DNA of 46,495 nucleotides from Halobacteriales archaeon (GTDB lineage Archaea; Halobacteriota; Halobacteria; Halobacteriales; SKSH01). This document shows, in pieces, positions 44,193-46,495 of this stretch. Both the position numbers and the translations under genes were made by a program. The first letter of the stretch is position 1; each line of letters opens with the position of its first letter. The stretch is taken from positions 1-46,495 of the forward strand of contig SKSD01000008.1 in assembly GCA_007118145.1 (NCBI GenBank), in the 5' to 3' direction. The notes beneath the pieces are model-generated. The model saw nothing but the letters and a program-made list of their open reading frames with translations, ran no database searches and was not told the DNA's origin.

Positions 44193-44605
44193 CGATCGGG
44201 GGCGTGTTCCTCGATGAACTCGATCGTCTTCTGGATGCTCGTCCCCGGGCCGAACACCTCGGCGACACCGAGTTCCTTGAGATGCTCGGCGTCCTCCTCA
44301 GGGATGACGCCGCCGACTAACAACAGGGTGTCATCGAAGGCATCGTACTCACGAAGCCCCTCGATGATCTTCGGGATCAGTGTGTTGTGCGCTCCTGAGA
44401 GGATCGACACACCGAGCACGTCGACATCCTCCTGGACGGCCGCCTGGACGACCTCCTCCGGTGCACGGTGGAGTCCGGAGTACACCACCTCGAATCCGGC
44501 ATCTCTGAAGGCACGGGCGATGACGTGTGCACCACGGTCGTGGCCATCTAGGCCGACTTTCGCGACCATGCAGCGGATCGTCCGCTGTTGTCTGTCGGCG
44601 CTCAT
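44189..44605 (-). CDS. mcmA2: Methylmalonyl-CoA mutase small (cobalamin-binding) subunit
   Basis: The 138-residue B12-binding protein has the base-off/His-on signature D20-x-H22-x2-G25 (KVGLDGHDRGAHVI), the later SILSGAHNTL motif and VGGVIPEEDAEHLKELG. It delivers adenosylcobalamin to the barrel subunit encoded by mcmA1. It is the first gene of the mcmA2-meaB pair. A TATA-like element is seen at 44647-44653 on the same strand. Confidence 0.95.
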   Translation of the reverse strand: MSADRQQRTIRCMVAKVGLDGHDRGAHVIARAFRDAGFEVVYSGLHRAPEEVVQAAVQEDVDVLGVSILSGAHNTLIPKIIEGLREYDAFDDTLLLVGGVIPEEDAEHLKELGVAEVFGPGTSIQKTIEFIEEHAPDR

Positions 44606-44646
44606 ACCTGGTCGATTGCATGGCGACCGCTATCACAGTTACGAAG

Positions 44647-44653
44647 CATAAAC
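44647..44653 (-). promoter_or_regulatory. TATA-like box for mcmA2-meaB
   Basis: On the minus strand TGTTTATG lies about 42-49 bases before ATG 44605. This suits an archaeal TATA element with a leader of roughly 20 bases. Confidence 0.4.
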
Positions 44654-44660
44654 AGAACGC

Positions 44661-44666
44661 TAAAAG
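44661..44666 (+). promoter_or_regulatory. TATA-like box for the DUF420 gene
   Basis: TAAAAG in ACGCTAAAAGCC is centred about 28 bases before ATG 44692, consistent with leaderless transcription starting at the initiation codon. It lies within about 15 bases of the divergent mcmA2 box, so the two promoters are back to back. Confidence 0.4.
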
Positions 44667-44691
44667 CCGACACGGGCACAATCTCGATGCG

Positions 44692-45276
44692 ATGGCGACC
44701 TCGACATCGTATCGTGTCACCTGGCTCGACCCTCTCCAGGGGACGATCCTCTTGACCGCGGTTGCCTACCTGCTTGTCATCGCCACGTTCATGGACCTCA
44801 TACCCTGGTACCCTGAACTCACTCGGACGTCCATCGACAATCTCTCACACGCGATCGCGGTCATCAATTCCATCACCGTCATCGTGCTCCTGTTTGGCTG
44901 GTATGCCATCAGACATGAGCGCATCCGCCAGCATGCGACCGCGATGCTCACCTCGGTCGGGTTGATCCTGGCGTTCCTCGTGATGTACCTCATCAAGATC
45001 GGCGGTGGTGGTCAAAAGGAGATCGTCGGAGCTGAGGGGCTCATCCTCAGTGCATACCTACTGATGCTCGCGATCCATATCCTCCTCTCAATTGTCGCTG
45101 TCCCACTCGTGATATTCGTGTTGTTACTCGCACTCTCGCGACCGATCTCCCAACTCTACGAGACGAACCACGCCCGAGTGGGACGTATCGCCGTCACCAC
45201 GTGGCTGCTCAGTCTCGTCCTGGGTGTGGTCACCTATCTCCTCTTGAACCATATCTACGAGGCGCAACTCGCCTAA
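44692..45276 (+). CDS. DUF420 family membrane protein (CtaM/YozB-like)
   Basis: The 194-residue protein has five to six membrane segments and the DUF420 pattern: a His in the first loop (SIDNLSHAIAVINS), YAIRHERIRQHATAM, and LLMLAIHILLSIVAVPLVIF in helix 4, followed by TNHARVGRIAVTTWL. The repeated His residues recall heme- or copper-linked membrane proteins; a Bacillus relative is required for cytochrome oxidase assembly. A similar role here is an inference. ATG 44692 is chosen because the first helix begins soon after and the TATA element fits; an upstream in-frame start overlaps mcmA2. Confidence 0.75.
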   Translation: MATSTSYRVTWLDPLQGTILLTAVAYLLVIATFMDLIPWYPELTRTSIDNLSHAIAVINSITVIVLLFGWYAIRHERIRQHATAMLTSVGLILAFLVMYLIKIGGGGQKEIVGAEGLILSAYLLMLAIHILLSIVAVPLVIFVLLLALSRPISQLYETNHARVGRIAVTTWLLSLVLGVVTYLLLNHIYEAQLA

Positions 45277-46016
45277 TCGGCGACCGTTGGCAACAGTCGC
45301 GCCCCGATGACGAAGCAGGCGACCGCCACGACGAGGAGTACCACGAGCTGGTCGACCTCGGGGTGGCCACCCTCGAGGGCGAGTCGCGAACCACGGGCGA
45401 AATGTGTGACCGGTGAGACCACGAGGACGGGTTCAACCGCAGATGGGACGATTTCGGGTGGGAGGAGCGTCTCGGAGAAGAACACGATCGGGAATCCGAT
45501 CGCGTTACCCACCGCGATGGCACCATCTTCTGAATCGGCCAGACGGCCGATGATCGCTCCGACACCGGCGAACGTGACGACGATCGCCACCCCGAGGGGG
45601 ATGAGCCACGGCGAGGGATACAGCGTGACCGGCGTGAGCACGACCGCGATGGCGAGGACAGCGATACCCGGTATGATGGCCAACCCACCGGCGACGATCA
45701 CACGGGCGAGGAGCCACTCCCACTGTTGAAGTGGCGTGGTGGCGAGCTTCTCAAAGCGGTCTGCCTCACGGTCGCGGGGTACCGAACCAGCCACCCTTGA
45801 GAGTGGGGCGAAGACGATGACGAGGGCGAGATATCCTGGGAGATAGTACGAGGCAGGCGCACCGAGAAACTCACCATCGCCAGCCCTGATCGCCGCGGCG
45901 TAGACCACGACGATGAGTAACGGGAAGATGAACGTGAAGAACAGAGCTGTCCGTCGTCGCACGAACGAGCGATACTCAGCCACGATCTCGGAGGCCAGGC
46001 GACCGGTACGAGTCAT
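45273..46016 (-). CDS. ABC-2 type transporter permease
   Basis: The 247-residue membrane protein has six hydrophobic segments and the ABC-2 landmark PVTHFARGSRLALEGG region before the last helix. It is predicted to export an unknown solute with the ATPase encoded next to it. Its ATG (46016) overlaps the stop of the ATPase gene by four bases. The 3' end overlaps the convergent DUF420 gene by four bases. Possible substrates (lipids, peptides, drugs, copper/NosF-like) cannot be separated by sequence. Confidence 0.85.
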   Translation of the reverse strand: MTRTGRLASEIVAEYRSFVRRRTALFFTFIFPLLIVVVYAAAIRAGDGEFLGAPASYYLPGYLALVIVFAPLSRVAGSVPRDREADRFEKLATTPLQQWEWLLARVIVAGGLAIIPGIAVLAIAVVLTPVTLYPSPWLIPLGVAIVVTFAGVGAIIGRLADSEDGAIAVGNAIGFPIVFFSETLLPPEIVPSAVEPVLVVSPVTHFARGSRLALEGGHPEVDQLVVLLVVAVACFVIGARLLPTVAD

Positions 46017-46495
46017 GGTTCGATCACCTGCTCATCGATGAGGGTGAGAAAGAGCTCCTCGAGTGGCGGGTGTTCCCACCTGATCGACCCGATGGATGTC
46101 TCCGTCGCCACGATGTGCTCGATGAGTGCGGGTAACTCATCGATGCCCACCTCGTCGATGATCACGGCATCCTCGGCGGATTCACCCACGTCGATCGCAT
46201 CGTGTAGTACCTGCGGTGACGATGTCTCGATGACCAATCTACGCTGGCCGAGGCGGTCGGCGACGAGTTCCTCTGCAGTCCCGAAGGCGATCAGTCGCCC
46301 CTCATAGAAAAAGCCGACCTGTTCGGCGAGGCGCTCTGCCTCGACCATATCGTGCGTCGCCAGAATGATGGTGGTCCCGGCATCGACAAGTCGCGGTATA
46401 TAGTTCCAGATATCGCGTTTGCCAGCCGGGTCTATCCTGGCGGTCGGTTCATCGAGGACGAGCAGTTCTGGATCGTTGACGAGCGCGGTGCCGAG
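46013..46495 (-). CDS. ABC transporter ATP-binding protein (5' end outside window)
   Basis: Only the C-terminal 160 residues are inside the window; the frame is open to the window edge. The visible part contains Walker B LLVLDEPTARIDPAG, then TTIILATHDMVEAERLAE with the H-loop His, and a C-terminal regulatory-like extension (about 90 residues). The Walker A and signature motifs would be upstream of base 46495. It precedes the permease gene in the same operon, so the pair forms an ABC-2 exporter. The substrate is unknown. Confidence 0.9.
   Translation of the reverse strand, partial: LGTALVNDPELLVLDEPTARIDPAGKRDIWNYIPRLVDAGTTIILATHDMVEAERLAEQVGFFYEGRLIAFGTAEELVADRLGQRRLVIETSSPQVLHDAIDVGESAEDAVIIDEVGIDELPALIEHIVATETSIGSIRWEHPPLEELFLTLIDEQVIEP

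Overview
The window looks like the chromosome of a halophilic archaeon (class Halobacteria). The supporting signs are acidic proteins rich in Asp and Glu, TATA-type promoters close to start codons (some apparently leaderless), ATGA-coupled operons, a halocyanin, the rps15 / RecJ-like / Pcc1 / eS1 ribosomal operon, an 11-gene Nuo complex without NuoE, F and G, a split NuoJ, and split methylmalonyl-CoA mutase subunits. The species cannot be fixed from sequence alone.

Layout. 1-141: a double hairpin resembling the right end of an IS200/IS605 (IS1341-type) element. 142-7583: an orphan beta-sandwich ORF, a DnaQ-like exonuclease, a DASS transporter, a ParB/SerK-like protein, and then two exported proteins in tandem: a vanadium-haloperoxidase-family protein that lacks one active-site His, and a CRTAC1-type FG-GAP/ASPIC protein. 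7584-10118: the only accessory scar. It holds a decayed SAM methyltransferase, a decayed TnpB-element end, one membrane-anchored orphan gene (8385-9185), and about 0.9 kb without a convincing gene beside tRNA-Ala(GGC). 10326-12997: a translationally coupled aldehyde dehydrogenase and extended SDR. 13169-15560: the ribosomal/KEOPS operon. 15762-20530: a small membrane protein, halocyanin, a CDP-alcohol phosphatidyltransferase, an acidic HEAT-repeat protein, a small membrane protein and a membrane-tethered phospholipase D. 20537-23885: an S1-OB-DHH nuclease, a JAMM protease coupled to FAD synthase RibL, and lumazine synthase RibH. 23968-27549: an Agl23-like membrane protein and purK-purE. 27656-38022: the nuoABCDHIJ1J2KLMN operon. 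38073-40334: an RCK-DHH phosphoesterase and a CBS-ParB/SerK-like protein. 40470-44605: the methylmalonyl-CoA mutase genes (mcmA1, meaB, mcmA2) with an alpha/beta-hydrolase-like protein. 44692 to the end: a DUF420 membrane protein and an ABC-2 exporter whose ATPase is cut by the window edge.

Most of the window is core metabolism and information processing. The best candidates for something undescribed are the exported haloperoxidase-like/CRTAC1 pair with its altered active site, the coupled ALDH-SDR pair, and the two ParB/SerK-like proteins, one of them fused to CBS domains. The best evidence of genome decay is the methyltransferase pseudogene next to a TnpB-type scar. No CRISPR array, rRNA or intact transposase was seen.
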